From assembly GCA_018650845.1 (NCBI GenBank), contig JABIFF010000002.1:1-64000 (forward strand): a DNA stretch of 64,000 nt, given 5' to 3'. The DNA is from Chloroflexota bacterium. Its GTDB lineage: Bacteria; Chloroflexota; Dehalococcoidia; Lucifugimonadales; Lucifugimonadaceae. Shown piece after piece: positions 26,870 through 34,710 of the stretch. The notes under the pieces were generated by a model that saw only the letters and a list, made by a program, of their open reading frames with translations, had not been told where the DNA came from and ran no database searches. A program made the position numbers and the translations under genes. How positions within the stretch are numbered: position 1 is the first letter of the stretch; each line of letters opens with the position of its first letter.

Positions 26870-27370
26870 TTGTCTTCTATCGTTCAAATTCGCTCGGCGT
26901 TTGCAAATAAGCCGTCGTTAGTCATGCTAGGACTTACGCTGTTGCTCGCTGTGGTCGCCGCATGCGGTGCATCAGAGGCTCCGGCGGTAGAAGATGCCGG
27001 TTCGGTGGATGAGGAGGGGCTACGGCTAACTACACGCCCGGAAGCAAACTACTCGATCGATGACCTAGTCGCTGTGGGTTTCAAGAAGAATCGGCAGTTC
27101 GGCCCTGAAACCGTGCCGGGGTCACTTGATGTTTGGTACGGCTTCTTCGCCCAGAGAGATATTGAAGTGAGGTTTTACGAATCACATGCCGATGCGATCG
27201 AGTTCGGTGTGGAACCGGCTGAGTTGATAATCGCTCGCACAGCAGGACAACGCGATCCTCTGATACCAGTTGTGAACCTGTATCCCGCTTACGCTGTGGT
27301 CGGCAATACAGTGATGCTCTGCGAACGCCAGCTTTCAACGTGCGAAGCGCTGATCGAAGCATTGCCGTAA
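26870..27370 (+). CDS. Small lipoprotein, divergent member of a six-gene paralogous family
   Basis: A lipoprotein of about 166 residues of unrecognised family. The signal peptide ends in VAACG. The mature part shares with the five minus-strand genes downstream the order xxYxxDDLVAxGFKK, YGFF, IEVRFYESHADAIEFG, and the C-terminal GNTVMLCE followed by a second Cys (STCEALIEAL). It lacks the central DRR segment present in the others and is the most divergent. I chose the TTG at 26870 because it gives a normal signal peptide and follows GGGTGGG; a GTG at 26816 would give an unusually long leader. It converges on the other family members across a shared terminator. Confidence 0.72.
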   Translation: MSSIVQIRSAFANKPSLVMLGLTLLLAVVAACGASEAPAVEDAGSVDEEGLRLTTRPEANYSIDDLVAVGFKKNRQFGPETVPGSLDVWYGFFAQRDIEVRFYESHADAIEFGVEPAELIIARTAGQRDPLIPVVNLYPAYAVVGNTVMLCERQLSTCEALIEALP

Positions 27371-27409
27371 TTGATCTTGCACTAGAGCTTCGGACCAACG
27401 GGTTAAATA

Positions 27410-27441
27410 AAAAGACCGACGATCAAATCGTCGGTCTTTTC
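27410..27441. terminator. Bidirectional rho-independent terminator
   Basis: Perfect 13-base stem AAAGACCGACGAT (27411-27423) / ATCGTCGGTCTTT (27427-27439) with a three-base loop, A-rich on the left and T-rich on the right. It separates the convergent lipoprotein genes ending at 27370 and 27460 and can serve both. Confidence 0.92.
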
Positions 27442-27459
27442 TTATCTACAGAACTGAAG

Positions 27460-28032
27460 CTATGCAGCAGGTTCGGTAAGTGCGAGAAGATTCTCGCAGT
27501 TGGCGAATGCTTCGGATGATTCGTCGCCTTCACAGAAGAGAATCATGTTTCCTCGAATAACGTATTCGAGATACCGAGCCGAGTAAGAACAGCTGGAATG
27601 CGGTGTCTGGGCGGCACGACTGCACTTGCGGCGGTCTCTCTCGCCCTCTTCCCAAAGAACTTCGTCTCCAGTGACAATCGCATCTTCGCCTGTAATCGAA
27701 TCGGCGTAGGAAACACCCTGAGCCACAGCTTCACCGTGTGTCTCATAGAAGCGGATTTCGTAAGCGAGCTGGTTGTATACAGCTTGAACAGCGCCAAGAG
27801 CTGCGGGCAACTCATCGACGTCGTAATCCTTCACTGTCTTTACCCCGGACGGTCGTAGAGCCTCAAACTCCTCTACTGTGTAGATCCGTCCGTCGTCCAC
27901 TACCCGTTCTATGGCCACTTCACCGCCGCTGGCACCTGAATCTGAGCCACATGCGGTAAAGAGCGCTGCCGACAGGATTCCCAAAAGGAACACTGCGGCA
28001 ATTTTCTTAGTGAACTGAATTGTTGCTGGCAC
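27460..28032 (-). CDS. Small lipoprotein of the six-gene paralogous family
   Basis: A 190-residue lipoprotein of unrecognised family. The signal peptide ends in FTACG. The mature protein has RIYTVEEFEAL, TVKDYDVDELPAALGAV, YEIRFYETHGEAVAQG, DAIVTGDEVLWEEGERDRRKC and a C-terminal YVIRGNMILFCEGD with a final Cys (FANCENLL). It and its upstream neighbour have an additional Cys pair (RRKC...SSC / RRQC...GKC) in the middle that the three more distal paralogs replace by a Gly-rich loop. It is the last gene of a minus-strand operon, three bases after the preceding stop. The likely location is the outer face of the membrane. Confidence 0.75.
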   Translation of the reverse strand: MPATIQFTKKIAAVFLLGILSAALFTACGSDSGASGGEVAIERVVDDGRIYTVEEFEALRPSGVKTVKDYDVDELPAALGAVQAVYNQLAYEIRFYETHGEAVAQGVSYADSITGEDAIVTGDEVLWEEGERDRRKCSRAAQTPHSSCSYSARYLEYVIRGNMILFCEGDESSEAFANCENLLALTEPAA

Positions 28033-28035
28033 TGT

Positions 28036-28614
28036 CTATTGCACCGCTGCCATTAGGTTGGCACATGCCTGGTGCGAAGTTTCAGTATCTTTACCTTGGC
28101 ACATCAACACCATGTTGCCGACTACGACATAGTCGAAGTATTTCGGGTTGTCGCACTTGCCCGAGTGGTGCCCACCGTTACCCGCACACTGGCGTCGATC
28201 CGTAATCCCTTCGGTCCAACGTTGTACGTCCTTGAGCAAAACTGCTTCGGCACCGGTCGCCTCGTCGGCGAAATCGACACCTTGCGCCATTGCGGCAGCA
28301 TGATCAGCGTAGAAACGAGCTTCGTACTCTTGTCGGTTGTAAGGATCAGAACCGTAGAAGCCGTAGATGGCAGTTATTGCTCCATCAAGTCCTTCTACAT
28401 CGTAGTCATCGTCGTGTTTGAAAAATTCAACACCTGTGATGTCAGCGTCTGTGTAGATACGATCGGTGGCGTCGATCTTTGCGATAACACCTTCTCCTGA
28501 AGATCCGTCACCATCGCCGCCATCACTGCCGCAAGCAACTGCCGCTATTGAAAGCGCTGCTATCGCAACAAGCAGTATCAGCAGCCGTGCCTTGCCACTG
28601 TTTTTCTGACTCAT
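28036..28614 (-). CDS. Small lipoprotein of the six-gene paralogous family
   Basis: A 192-residue lipoprotein of unrecognised family. The signal peptide ends in AAVACG, followed by a Gly/Asp/Ser-rich tether. Family motifs are RIYTDADITGVEFFK, YDVEGLDGAITAIYGFYG, YEARFYADHAAAMAQGVDFADEATG, RWTEGITDRRQC and YVVVGNMVLMCQG with a final Cys (HQACANLM). Closest in this window to the downstream neighbour (shared middle Cys pair and length). Its ATG has AGGGAGCTTG upstream, a good ribosome-binding site. Confidence 0.76.
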   Translation of the reverse strand: MSQKNSGKARLLILLVAIAALSIAAVACGSDGGDGDGSSGEGVIAKIDATDRIYTDADITGVEFFKHDDDYDVEGLDGAITAIYGFYGSDPYNRQEYEARFYADHAAAMAQGVDFADEATGAEAVLLKDVQRWTEGITDRRQCAGNGGHHSGKCDNPKYFDYVVVGNMVLMCQGKDTETSHQACANLMAAVQ

Positions 28615-28773
28615 ATCAAGCTCCCTGTAATTGTTCGATACCCACCATTTTTTTGAGATGAAAAATAGTTGTGTGGTGAGTTCGCCAAATATACCTGTTT
28701 ACAACTCAGCAGTCATTCACTTGTTTAACAACATTGGTGAACGACCCCGTTCATCTAATTCAAGATGATGTAA

Positions 28774-29406
28774 TTATGCACCTTCTCCTCTGATCAATGC
28801 GACGAATGGCGCACATTGGTCGAGAGAATGCTCCGATGTTCGTCCTTCGCACAATATCACTACGTTTCCTAAAATTACGAAATCGCCGTACCGAGGGTTT
28901 TGACTGCCACGTGATCCGCCACCAACAATAATGCGACGATCACGCACGCCTTCGTCCCACATTGCATCTTCAGCGTTGAGCGACGCACCATCGCCGGAAG
29001 CATCCTGTGCAAACGGCGTTCCCTTCTCGACAGCTACTTGATGACTGGGATAAATCCGTATTTCGTAGTTGAGCGAACCGAGGCCTGGCGGCGTCCAAAA
29101 TCCTACATAAGCTTCTTCAGCTCCATCGAGTCCTTCAACGTCGTAAGTTTTTCCCTTTTTCCAACCAGTGGATTTGATGTCATCGAGAGTGAGCACCCGC
29201 TCGAAGTCAGAGATTTTGACGAGAGTTGCGGCAGTAGGTTTATCTGAAGAGCTACCACCGCAGCCAAGAACGATAGCCATAAGCGCTGAAATCATCACAA
29301 AAACTACGAGTTTTGAGCCGGTTTTCTTAATGCGGCGCTTGTCGCTCAAATTCTTTTCGCCGGCGGATACGGACTGTTCAGGGCTATTGAAATTGAATTG
29401 AGTCAT
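28774..29406 (-). CDS. Small lipoprotein of the six-gene paralogous family
   Basis: A 210-residue lipoprotein of unrecognised family. Family motifs are RVLTLDDIKSTGWKKGK, YDVEGLDGAEEAYVGFW, YEIRIYPSHQVAVEKGTPFAQDASG, MWDEGVRDRRIIVGGG and YGDFVILGNVVILCEG with a final Cys (DQCAPFVALI). I place the start at the ATG at 29406, which overlaps the stop of the preceding paralog as TAATG; a longer frame to 29484 would run through that gene. The N-terminus then has about 35 polar residues before the membrane segment and LGCGG lipobox, longer than a usual signal peptide, so it could be a signal anchor. Very similar to the next gene, suggesting recent duplication. Confidence 0.75.
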   Translation of the reverse strand: MTQFNFNSPEQSVSAGEKNLSDKRRIKKTGSKLVVFVMISALMAIVLGCGGSSSDKPTAATLVKISDFERVLTLDDIKSTGWKKGKTYDVEGLDGAEEAYVGFWTPPGLGSLNYEIRIYPSHQVAVEKGTPFAQDASGDGASLNAEDAMWDEGVRDRRIIVGGGSRGSQNPRYGDFVILGNVVILCEGRTSEHSLDQCAPFVALIRGEGA

Positions 29407-29981
29407 TACGAGTCGTCGCCCCTGATTTGTGCAATGAACGGTGCACATTGTTCCAGCGCCTGTTCTGAATTTCGACCTTGGCAAAGAATTACGAGGTTTC
29501 CGAGTATTACGAAATCTCCGAATTTAGCGGTTTGGGTTCCGCCGCCTTGCCCAACCATTAGTCGACGGTCTCGTACACCGTCGTCCCACATTGAAGTTGT
29601 GGAATTCAGGGCCGCATCTTCGCCAGACGCATCTTCGGCGAATGGTGTGCCGTCATCGAGCGCAACTTGGTGACTCGGATACACACGTATTTCATAATCG
29701 AGTGGACCGATTACAGGATGCTTCCAGAAACCGACCTGCGCATCCTCTGCGCTGTCGAGTCCCTCGACGTCGTATGTTTTGGTTTCTTTCCAGCCTGCAT
29801 TTTCAACATCAGCGATCGAAAGGATTCGATCAAAATCTGAGATTCGCTCGAAGCTGTCTTCGGCAGCAGAATCTGATGCGCTAGAGCCGCAGCCAATTAC
29901 GAGCAAAGAAGTGATTATTGATAGTGCCGCTAAACTGACGGTACGAACGAAATATCGCTTATTCACCGGGAACCAGCGCAT
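29406..29981 (-). CDS. Small lipoprotein of the six-gene paralogous family
   Basis: A 191-residue lipoprotein of unrecognised family. The signal peptide ends in VIGCGSS. Family motifs are RILSIADVENAGWKETK, YDVEGLDSAEDAQVGFWK, YEIRVYPSHQVALDDGTPFAEDASG, MWDDGVRDRRLMVG and FGDFVILGNLVILCQG with a final Cys (EQCAPFIAQIRG). Nearly every motif matches the downstream paralog at 28774, making this pair the most recent duplicates in the cluster. Its start lies 23 bases inside the preceding paralog. Confidence 0.76.
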   Translation of the reverse strand: MRWFPVNKRYFVRTVSLAALSIITSLLVIGCGSSASDSAAEDSFERISDFDRILSIADVENAGWKETKTYDVEGLDSAEDAQVGFWKHPVIGPLDYEIRVYPSHQVALDDGTPFAEDASGEDAALNSTTSMWDDGVRDRRLMVGQGGGTQTAKFGDFVILGNLVILCQGRNSEQALEQCAPFIAQIRGDDS

Positions 29982-30537
29982 TTGCCATCAGGCCGCACCG
30001 TTCAAGCGATACTTCAGGGTCGGGTCCCTGGCAAAGCATTATTACGTTCCCGAAAATTGCGTAATTGCCGAACTTTGGACCGATACCACTCCTAGCACCA
30101 CCGCCGGCACCTCCGCCGATGATCATTCGACGATTCTTCACACCATCTTTGTAGGTAGCGTCGTCTTCGCTAAGGATCGCATCGGCACCGGTACCTTCTT
30201 CGGCCATCGCTGTACCTTGATCGATAGCAGCCTGATGCGATTCGTAGAAGCGCACTTCGTAGTCGTAAGGTTCACCGCTGCCGATTCGTAGGAAGCCGAA
30301 ATAAACCTCGGTTGCCCCGGGGAGTCCTTCTGTGTCGTAGGTACTGGATTTCTTGTAACCGGTCGCCATCACGTCATCGAGTGTGAGCACAACTCCAGGA
30401 TCACTAATCTTGGGGAAGAGTGCTTCTTCGGAATCGCTCGAACCGCAGGCTGTTGTTGCAGTGAGCAGCATTGCCGTAATTAGGGCAACGATCAAAGTGA
30501 GTCGATGTCTGTGAAGGGCCGGATACTTCGAATGCAA
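29959..30537 (-). CDS. Small lipoprotein, first gene of the paralogous lipoprotein operon
   Basis: A 192-residue lipoprotein of unrecognised family. The signal peptide ends in TTACGSS. Family motifs are VVLTLDDVMATGYKKSS, YDTEGLPGATEVYFGFL, YEVRFYESHQAAIDQGTAMAEEGTG, YKDGVKNRRMIIGGGAGGG and FGNYAIFGNVIMLCQG with a final Cys (ERCGLMANAL). AAGGAG precedes the ATG by eight bases. It opens the five-gene minus-strand array; the nearest upstream gene, a degenerate nuclease-like lipoprotein, ends about 110 bases away. Confidence 0.76.
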   Translation of the reverse strand: MHSKYPALHRHRLTLIVALITAMLLTATTACGSSDSEEALFPKISDPGVVLTLDDVMATGYKKSSTYDTEGLPGATEVYFGFLRIGSGEPYDYEVRFYESHQAAIDQGTAMAEEGTGADAILSEDDATYKDGVKNRRMIIGGGAGGGARSGIGPKFGNYAIFGNVIMLCQGPDPEVSLERCGLMANALVPGE

Positions 30538-30646
30538 TCGCGAATCTCCTTGAGGCGCTTTGGGGGCGCTTGGCGTGACCGACGGATGATACCGGTTTAC
30601 CCGAAACGGTCAACGGGAGATTTTGCTGAAGCAGATAGTTGCACCA

Positions 30647-31228
30647 TTAGTCCCTATAGGTCAGACCCGGGATGCGGAATTCGTTCGGCTCCCCGCGTTG
30701 GAACGCCTGGTAGTCGTGCCACAGGCAGCCGCTATCGTGTTCTTTTGCTGCTGCTTCTTGAAAAAGGAACCAGCCCACATGTTTGCCATCTTGGCTCCAT
30801 GCGAGAGCTAGCCCATCTCGAATAAGCGAGTTTTCTATAGAAACTCCATCGGCGGTGTAGAAGTAATAGTGATTTGAGTCGTTCCTAACTGAATCGTCAG
30901 GGCCGGGTTCGATTCGGATGGATTGACCGGCAAGTTTCGTCAATTGTTCCTTAGCTTCGATGGCGCAATCTTCAGGTTGGTTCAGCACATAGACGCCATA
31001 CATCTGAATGTGCCCGATCGATGTACTAAGCGTGTTGGCGTCAATCACTCCAGAAACATCGACCAATTCGCAATTTGGGCAGGTGAGTGCGGGAACGGTT
31101 GGCACTGGGGTCGGCTCAACACTTTCATTGGCGCATCCCATTATCAATATCAGCACGATCAACACTATCGGCCACACAGGATTTGCGTGGCGTATTGCTG
31201 GGTATGACAAGGACTCAAACGTCTTCAT
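30647..31228 (-). CDS. Degenerate staphylococcal-nuclease-fold lipoprotein
   Basis: A 193-residue lipoprotein (lipobox IMGC32) with a CPNC pair at residues 50-53, followed by an SNase-like OB fold at about residues 55-170. The recognisable landmarks are GHIQMYGV, EAKEQLTKLAGQSIRIEPGPDD, YYFYTADGVSIENSLIRDGLALAW and QEAAAKEHDSGCLW. The catalytic Arg before the first Asp is replaced (HIQM instead of FRL), that Asp is absent, and the Arg in the usual YGR motif is missing (SNHYYFY). Nuclease activity is therefore unlikely; a binding role outside the membrane seems more plausible. It lies just upstream of the paralogous lipoprotein array, same strand. Confidence 0.72.
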   Translation of the reverse strand: MKTFESLSYPAIRHANPVWPIVLIVLILIMGCANESVEPTPVPTVPALTCPNCELVDVSGVIDANTLSTSIGHIQMYGVYVLNQPEDCAIEAKEQLTKLAGQSIRIEPGPDDSVRNDSNHYYFYTADGVSIENSLIRDGLALAWSQDGKHVGWFLFQEAAAKEHDSGCLWHDYQAFQRGEPNEFRIPGLTYRD

Positions 31229-31311
31229 GGCGTTAGTATCTACGAACTAAACCCGTAATTCGGGTTGCTAGAACATTTCTCCTCAACAAAATCAACAAGT
31301 GGAGTTGAACT

Positions 31312-31989
31312 TTGAACCTGCTGATTACTTCGGCAACGTCGGTAACGGCGCAGCTAATAGCTGGTGAACTAAGCGGTACCCATTCGCTTAGATTGACCGA
31401 TCTTCCTGAAAACGCCAGTGGCGATATCGTTCCGAACGAACTTGGGCATGAGTCAGAGACAGACGAACTTGTTGCAGGTATCGATGCAGTCATCAATATT
31501 GGCTATCAAGGTCAGTCTGGGTTGCCAGCTCATCTGATGGACTACAGCACCCGCCGGATGTATAACCTGCTTCAGGCGGCTGCCGATGCCGGGGTGAAGC
31601 GATACATCAACATCAGCACGTTACGACTTTACGAGGACCACGAAGAAAATCTTGTCGTTACTGAGAAGTGGCGAACTGATCCATCAGCTGAAAATGTCGA
31701 TCTGCTGAATGCTCATATGGCTGAGTATGTGTGCAAAGAGTTCGCACGCGACAGGCTGATTCAGGTTGTGAATCTTCGACTTGGCTGGCCGTTCAATGGC
31801 ACAGGTGCCGATGACACAGCAGCGATTTCGAGCGAACTTATCGGAGCCGCAATCGAAGCTGCTCTCGTGAGCGAAGAACTTATCCAATGGCAGGACATTC
31901 ACATCCAGTCGCCAGTGGCTCACCAGCGATTCATCACTAATACCGCCGCACGAATACTGCCGGGACTAGCCGGGAGTCTCTCATCATGA
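31312..31989 (+). CDS. Atypical NAD-dependent epimerase-like protein
   Basis: A 225-residue protein with the outline of an extended SDR: GIDAVINIGYQGQ, RYINISTLRLYE and VVNLRLGWPFNGTG match the family beta strands. However, the N-terminal glycine loop is replaced by ITSATSVTAQLIAGEL and no YxxxK follows the Ser (the region reads LLNAHMAEYVCKEFA, where Y and K are three apart in a shifted position). Cofactor binding may be altered or lost. It starts at TTG with GGAG eight bases upstream. It overlaps the following canonical SDR gene by four bases (ATGA), so the two may form a heteromeric enzyme. Confidence 0.72.
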   Translation: MNLLITSATSVTAQLIAGELSGTHSLRLTDLPENASGDIVPNELGHESETDELVAGIDAVINIGYQGQSGLPAHLMDYSTRRMYNLLQAAADAGVKRYINISTLRLYEDHEENLVVTEKWRTDPSAENVDLLNAHMAEYVCKEFARDRLIQVVNLRLGWPFNGTGADDTAAISSELIGAAIEAALVSEELIQWQDIHIQSPVAHQRFITNTAARILPGLAGSLSS

Positions 31990-32771
31990 AAGTTCTAATA
32001 CTTGGCGGAAACGGAATGCTAGGACCGTGGGCTGTGAAGGCGATGCAAGGTCGCCACGACATTCTGCTGACCGATATCAACGATCCATACCCTGAATACA
32101 AGGGCGATTTCCAAAAACTTTCTGCTGACGATATCGATGGCGTTGTGAACGCAGCGAAGGGCATGGACGTGATCGTGAATTTGTCGGTTCTACGTCCACA
32201 TCGGCAGCTAGCGTTCGATGTGAATACCATGGGCAACTACGCCATGATGTTGGCTGCACGTGAACATCGTATTAAGCGGGTGATCACAACTGGTCCTCAC
32301 TTCCAAATGGTTGGGCAGCAGTACGAGGAGTGGGATCACGATCTCAACCCCGACATGCCGCCAGCGCCCGGAACACGTCTGTACGCACACACGAAGGCTC
32401 TTGGACAAGAAATATGTCGAGTGTTCAGCGAGCGACACGGCATTCAAGTGCTCACGTTGCTCTACTACAACATGAAGCACACTTGGAATTTGGGTGGTCC
32501 GGAAGCTACGCCTGTGTATCACGATGACATGGTCCCGTATTCGACCGCATGGCAGGATTGCGGAACCGCGGTTCAGGCAGCTGTTGAAGTTCCTGAAGAG
32601 CGTCTGGCGACCAAATGCGAGACCTTCTTTGTGCTCCCTGATCTACCGCATGCGAAGTTCAACAACGAGAAAACTAAACGGGTGCTTGGATGGACTCCTC
32701 GGTACCACGTTGAAGCTCTGTGGAACAAGGAACACCGGAACCCACCTAGCGGGCTGCACGAAGCGTTTTAG
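31986..32771 (+). CDS. NAD-dependent epimerase/dehydratase
   Basis: A 261-residue extended SDR. It has a normal dinucleotide loop (VLILGGNGMLGPW), DVIVNLSVLRPHRQLAFDVN, RVITTGPHFQMVG and the catalytic YAHTKALGQE (YxxxK). The C-terminus includes FFVLPDLPHAKFNNEKTKRVLGWTPRY, a substrate-domain end typical of sugar epimerases. Substrate unknown. It is translationally coupled to the atypical SDR upstream and followed by a hairpin repeat and a strong terminator. Confidence 0.84.
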   Translation: MKVLILGGNGMLGPWAVKAMQGRHDILLTDINDPYPEYKGDFQKLSADDIDGVVNAAKGMDVIVNLSVLRPHRQLAFDVNTMGNYAMMLAAREHRIKRVITTGPHFQMVGQQYEEWDHDLNPDMPPAPGTRLYAHTKALGQEICRVFSERHGIQVLTLLYYNMKHTWNLGGPEATPVYHDDMVPYSTAWQDCGTAVQAAVEVPEERLATKCETFFVLPDLPHAKFNNEKTKRVLGWTPRYHVEALWNKEHRNPPSGLHEAF

Positions 32772-32830
32772 GGCTAGCCCGTTTGCAACGTCGGCAGTCA
32801 CCTCGTCCCGACCGAAGCGATAGCGGAGTG

Positions 32831-32938
32831 GAGGGATCTTAGTCGAAAACTGCACTTGGTTTTCGCAGACTAAGAATCATCGAGGATGCTGGCATATGCA
32901 TCCACAGTCAGAGATCCCTCGGCCGCACTAGGGAAATC
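32831..32938. repeat. Intergenic hairpin repeat, copy B
   Basis: GAGGGATCT (32831-32839) and AGATCCCTC (32912-32920) form the outer arms, with right-end sequence CCTCGGCCGCACTAGGGAAA (32917-32936). Between them is a second hairpin, CTTAGTC-GAAAAC / GTTTTC-gca-GACTAAG (about 32839-32874). The right end matches the copies at 6241 (reversed) and 48711. It sits between convergent transcription units, just before a rho-independent terminator. Confidence 0.72.
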
Positions 32939-32952
32939 AAATATGGCCTGAC

Positions 32953-32992
32953 AAAAAAAGCCCCCGGATGATTCATCCGGGGGCTTTTCTTT
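32953..32992. terminator. Strong bidirectional rho-independent terminator
   Basis: A perfect stem AAAAGCCCCCGGATGA / TCATCCGGGGGCTTTT centred at 32972, flanked by an A-tract on the left and TCTTTTC on the right. It lies between the convergent SDR pair and the transhydrogenase operon and can terminate both. Confidence 0.94.
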
Positions 32993-33010
32993 TCTATTTA
33001 GAAACGAAAC

Positions 33011-34414
33011 CTAGAGTTCTTTCACTTCTTTGGTGATTTTCTCTACAGAATCCTTAGCGTCACCGAAGAGCATCTGAGTCTTGTCGAGGAAGAACAATTC
33101 GTTCTGCACCCCAGCGAAACCAGATGACATTCCACGTTTCATCATGATGACCGACTGTGCCTGGTCAACGTTCAGAATTGGCATGCCGTAGATCGGGCTC
33201 GATGTGTCGGTTCGTGCAGACGGGTTAGTAACGTCGTTTGCACCAATCACAACAGCAACGTCGGTTCGTTGGAACTCACCGTTGATTTCATCGAGGTCCT
33301 TGAGCTCGTCGTAAGGCACATTCGCCTCAGCAAGCAGCACGTTCATGTGACCCGGCATTCGACCTGCAACAGGGTGGATAGCGTAGCGAACGCTTATTCC
33401 CTTTGCCTTGAGTAAGTCTGCCAGTTCACGAACTTGGTGCTGAGCCTGAGCAACGGCAAGACCGTAGCCCGGAACGAAGATCACTGACTGTGCGTACGCA
33501 AGCATTGTCGCTGCATCGTCAGCCTGAATCGAAGTAACGGGTCGAGTTTCCTCTTCACCGCCAGCCGATGCGCCATCTTCAACACCGAATCCGCCCAACA
33601 TCACGTTAGCCAATGATCGGTTCATTGCCTTGGTCATGATCCTTGTGAGGATTAGGCCCGAAGCACCAACCAGCGAACCAGCGATGATAAGCATGTTGTT
33701 GCCAAGAACGAAACCTGTGGCAGCACCAGCGATACCGGAGTAAGAGTTCAGCAATGCGATAACCACTGGCATATCGGCACCACCAATCGGAATCACAACA
33801 AGGATTCCGAGTGCGAGTGCGATTCCACCAGCGATCAAGAACGCTGTGATCGAAGGATCGATAACCAACCAAACGGTTGAAGCGATCATTCCGATCAATA
33901 AAGCAACGTTGATTACGTTACGGATTGGCAACAGTAGAGGTCGGGTTGGAACCAGACCCTGAAGCTTTCCGTAAGCAATGAAGCTACCCGTGAGGGTTAC
34001 TCCACCAACGATTACCGAAGCCATGATCGTAATAGAAACATCTTCTGCAATCGTCGCACCGTCATCTATCAAGCGAATCAGTTCACCGGCTGCGATTACT
34101 GCCGAAGCAGCACCACCGAAACCGTTGAAGATCGCCACAAGCTGCGGCATCGAGGTCATTTCGACCTTGCGAGCCGAGAATGCACCAATTGCGGAACCAA
34201 CGATGGCTCCACCGAGAATCCATTCCCACGACATGATGTCGTTACCGACCACCGTCGCAAGCACGGCAACAAGCATTGCCAACGACGACATTCGGTTACC
34301 TCGTCGCGCCGTCGCAGGCGATCCGAGTTGTTTGAGTCCAACAATGAACAGAATCGCTGCGATGATGTACATCACGTTGGTTATGTTCATGTGGAAGAGT
34401 GCGTCGGTACTCAT
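33011..34414 (-). CDS. pntB: NAD(P) transhydrogenase subunit beta
   Basis: A 467-residue membrane subunit of the proton-translocating transhydrogenase, which uses the proton gradient to reduce NADP with NADH. About nine membrane helices occupy residues 1-270. The C-terminal NADP-binding domain (dIII) has VIFVPGYGLAVAQAQHQVRELADLL (GYGxAVAQAQ motif), HPVAGRMPGHMNVLLAEANVPYD, VVIGANDVTNPSAR and VIMMKRGMSSGFAGVQNELFF, all classic PntB features. Its ATG overlaps the stop of the small membrane subunit gene (TAATG). Confidence 0.97.
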   Translation of the reverse strand: MSTDALFHMNITNVMYIIAAILFIVGLKQLGSPATARRGNRMSSLAMLVAVLATVVGNDIMSWEWILGGAIVGSAIGAFSARKVEMTSMPQLVAIFNGFGGAASAVIAAGELIRLIDDGATIAEDVSITIMASVIVGGVTLTGSFIAYGKLQGLVPTRPLLLPIRNVINVALLIGMIASTVWLVIDPSITAFLIAGGIALALGILVVIPIGGADMPVVIALLNSYSGIAGAATGFVLGNNMLIIAGSLVGASGLILTRIMTKAMNRSLANVMLGGFGVEDGASAGGEEETRPVTSIQADDAATMLAYAQSVIFVPGYGLAVAQAQHQVRELADLLKAKGISVRYAIHPVAGRMPGHMNVLLAEANVPYDELKDLDEINGEFQRTDVAVVIGANDVTNPSARTDTSSPIYGMPILNVDQAQSVIMMKRGMSSGFAGVQNELFFLDKTQMLFGDAKDSVEKITKEVKEL

Positions 34415-34710
34415 TATTTCTGACCCGACCTTCTAAACATCTTGAGCATTCTGTCGGTAACCATGAAGCCACCCACCACGTTGATCATGGCGAGTCCGAC
34501 CGCAATCGCACCCAGAATTTGCCCAACCAGACCATCGGCCTGACCAGCAACCAGCAATGCACCCACGATCACGATACCCGAGATCGCGTTTGATCCCGAC
34601 ATCAGAGGTGTGTGCAGTGTTGGCGGTACTTTCGTAATTACCTCGTACCCGATGAAAATCGCGAGTACGAACACTGTTAGCGCAATAATTAGCGCTTCGG
34701 CGTCAAACAT
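34414..34710 (-). CDS. pntAB: NAD(P) transhydrogenase membrane subunit alpha-2
   Basis: A 98-residue membrane protein matching the C-terminal membrane part of PntA, encoded separately here as in three-subunit transhydrogenases. It has three or four hydrophobic segments: ALIIALTVFVLAIFIGYEV, the loop VPPTLHTPLMSGSNAISGI (conserved in PntA), VIVGALLVAG and GAIAVGLAMINVVGGFMVTDRML. The ATG directly follows the alpha-1 stop (TAAATG) and its stop overlaps the pntB start. Confidence 0.95.
   Translation of the reverse strand: MFDAEALIIALTVFVLAIFIGYEVITKVPPTLHTPLMSGSNAISGIVIVGALLVAGQADGLVGQILGAIAVGLAMINVVGGFMVTDRMLKMFRRSGQK

Noticed and set aside
29407-29484. Longer start for the lipoprotein gene ending at 28774
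   Set aside because: It would overlap the previous paralog by 78 bases and add a Cys/Arg-rich leader; the TAATG junction at 29406 is a better start.
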